A DNA stretch of 7,220 nucleotides from Gemmatimonadaceae bacterium. Its GTDB lineage: Bacteria > Gemmatimonadota > Gemmatimonadetes > Gemmatimonadales > Gemmatimonadaceae. The notes under the pieces are model-generated. The model was given only the letters and a program-made list of their open reading frames with translations, searched no databases and had not been told where the DNA came from. The position numbers were made by a program, and so were the translations under genes. Below, piece by piece: positions 6,310 to 7,220 of the stretch; the stretch's first letter is position 1, and each line of letters begins with the position of its first letter. The stretch lies in contig JACDDZ010000079.1 of assembly GCA_013816695.1 (NCBI GenBank), positions 1 to 7,220 on the forward strand. Direction: 5' to 3'.

Positions 6310-7220
6310 TATGCCTGTCCCTCTGTAACGAGCGATGACCGCGAGCTACGCTCGCGAAGTTTTTCGACATTCTTCTTGTCCATGCGTCCGTAGGCAGGGC
6401 TGATGATACGGCCGCGATCAAGGACCGCCGCGACCAGAACCACAATTATCAGGTTCACGGCGCCGAGGATTGCCGCGTGCATCGCACCACGGTGAATACC
6501 CGCGGCGTCGAGCGCGAGAATCACAATTGCCATCACCACGATGTAACCAAGTGCTGCGGGAAGCATGATCTTCCATCCCAGCGACATGAGCTGGTCATAG
6601 CGGAAGCGCGGCAGTGTCCAGCGAATCCACATGAACACGAAAATGAAGAAACTGGTCTTGAGTGCGAAAATCGCGATCGACAGCAGCGACAGCCAGATGC
6701 TGTAAGGGCCGATGTTGTCGTGTCCGGTAAACGGGACATCCCAACCGCCGAAAAACAGCGTCGCCATGAGCGCGCTGGCGGTAACCATGTTAGCGTACTC
6801 GGCGATGAAAAAGAGCGAGAACTTCATCGCGCTGTACTCCGTATGGTATCCGGCGATAAGCTCGGACTCGGCTTCCGGAAGGTCGAAAGGAAGCCTGTTC
6901 GTTTCCGCGAACGCCGCGATCATGAAGATCAGGAACGCGAGCGTGACGTTCACGACATTCCATCCGCCATAAGCCTGCTGATTGATAATGCTCCCAAGCG
7001 TCACATTTCCGGCCAGCAGCAGCACCGGGATAGTCGAGAGCCCCAGCGAAATTTCGTACGAGATCATCTGCGCACTGGACCGAAGTCCGCCCAGCAGCGC
7101 GTACTTGTTGTTGGAGGACCAACCAGCAAGCACGATTCCGTAGACTCCAAGCGATGAGATGGCGAGGATGAAGAGAAACCCGACTGGCAGGTCTGCGACA
7201 ACGAGGTCGATCCTTCCCCA
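6309..7220 (-). CDS. nuoH: NADH-quinone oxidoreductase subunit H (NuoH/ND1), 5'-truncated by window edge
   Basis: NuoH is the integral-membrane subunit at the heel of complex I. It forms the floor of the quinone chamber and couples quinone reduction to the proton-pumping arm. The reading frame is open to the right edge, so 303 residues and the TAA stop are visible; about 100 N-terminal residues are missing, judged against E. coli NuoH. A GTG at 7133 is internal, because family sequence continues upstream of it. Visible hallmarks are AGWSSNNKYALLG (fragment residues 31-43), the quinone-site loop with AETNRLPFDLPEAE (105-118) followed by GYHTEYS, and RWTLPRFRYDQLMSLGWK (200-217). After the last canonical membrane helix there is a further hydrophobic segment (about 248-268) and a charged tail rich in Lys, Arg and Ser, neither present in E. 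coli NuoH. The stop overlaps the nuoI start by 1 nt (TAATG). Identity is certain; only the missing start is unknown. Confidence 0.98.
   Translation of the reverse strand, partial: WGRIDLVVADLPVGFLFILAISSLGVYGIVLAGWSSNNKYALLGGLRSSAQMISYEISLGLSTIPVLLLAGNVTLGSIINQQAYGGWNVVNVTLAFLIFMIAAFAETNRLPFDLPEAESELIAGYHTEYSAMKFSLFFIAEYANMVTASALMATLFFGGWDVPFTGHDNIGPYSIWLSLLSIAIFALKTSFFIFVFMWIRWTLPRFRYDQLMSLGWKIMLPAALGYIVVMAIVILALDAAGIHRGAMHAAILGAVNLIIVVLVAAVLDRGRIISPAYGRMDKKNVEKLRERSSRSSLVTEGQA
6318..6323 (-). promoter_or_regulatory. Ribosome binding site for nuoI (GAGGGA)
   Basis: A purine-rich GAGGGA lies inside the last codons of nuoH, 8 nt upstream of the nuoI ATG at 6309. It supports that ATG as the start and the TAATG stop/start coupling between nuoH and nuoI. 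Confidence 0.7.

Noticed and set aside
5996..6445. 149-codon minus-strand open frame spanning the nuoH/nuoI junction
   Set aside because: It is an alternate-frame reading of nuoI and the nuoH 3' end; the true frames carry the cluster-binding cysteines and NuoH motifs.
6309..7133. nuoH starting at the GTG at 7133
   Set aside because: The frame continues upstream to the window edge with NuoH-like sequence, including a hydrophobic helix before AGWSSNNKYALLG, so this GTG is an internal valine codon.
6477..7157. 226-codon open frame on the plus strand, opposite nuoH
   Set aside because: It is highly charged (Arg, Glu, His) and low in hydrophobic residues, the typical antisense image of a hydrophobic protein. 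There is no recognisable domain, and nuoH motifs are intact on the other strand.
1..7220. Mobile element, CRISPR array, RNA gene, promoter, terminator or hidden novel system
   Set aside because: Genes cover the window with at most a 3 nt gap. I saw no direct repeat array, inverted-repeat ends, tRNA-like fold, hairpin with a T-run, or foreign gene between the subunits. Subtle structured RNA signals inside coding sequence cannot be excluded by eye.

Overview
The whole window is the 3' part of a respiratory complex I (NADH:quinone oxidoreductase, Nuo/Nqo) operon, read entirely on the minus strand. From right to left the genes are nuoH (5' end cut by the window edge), nuoI, nuoJ, nuoK, nuoL, nuoM and nuoN (3' end cut by the window edge). 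This is the canonical bacterial order for the membrane arm. Every subunit is identified from family motifs read in the translated sequence, and every visible gene looks intact.

Layout: nuoH occupies 7220-6309, nuoI 6309-5812, nuoJ 5812-5261, nuoK 5271-4978, nuoL 4981-2759, nuoM 2755-1181 and nuoN 1184-1. There is no real intergenic space. Junctions are 1 nt (H/I), 1 nt (I/J), 11 nt (J/K) and 4 nt (K/L) overlaps, a 3 nt gap (L/M), and a 4 nt overlap (M/N). I therefore expect a single transcript with translational coupling. No promoter, terminator, RNA gene, mobile element, repeat array or CRISPR was seen, and no stretch over 300 bases lacks a gene.

How the genes work together: NuoI carries the two [4Fe-4S] clusters that pass electrons from the peripheral arm to quinone. 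NuoH forms the membrane base of the quinone chamber. NuoJ and NuoK link NuoH to the three antiporter-like subunits NuoN, NuoM and NuoL, which carry the buried Glu/Lys/His residues used for proton translocation. The NADH-side subunits (nuoA-G) would be expected upstream, beyond the right edge.

Organism: a respiring, moderately GC-rich Gram-negative-type bacterium (roughly 55-60% G+C by eye). The 14-subunit-type operon with nuoI between nuoH and nuoJ, the extended NuoH C-terminus and the His-containing NuoL loops remind me of Gemmatimonadota or Acidobacteriota-like lineages. That placement is only a low-confidence impression. This is core metabolism, and I found no evidence of an undescribed system. 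The items most worth checking are a histidine/acid-rich loop in NuoL and some start-codon corrections.
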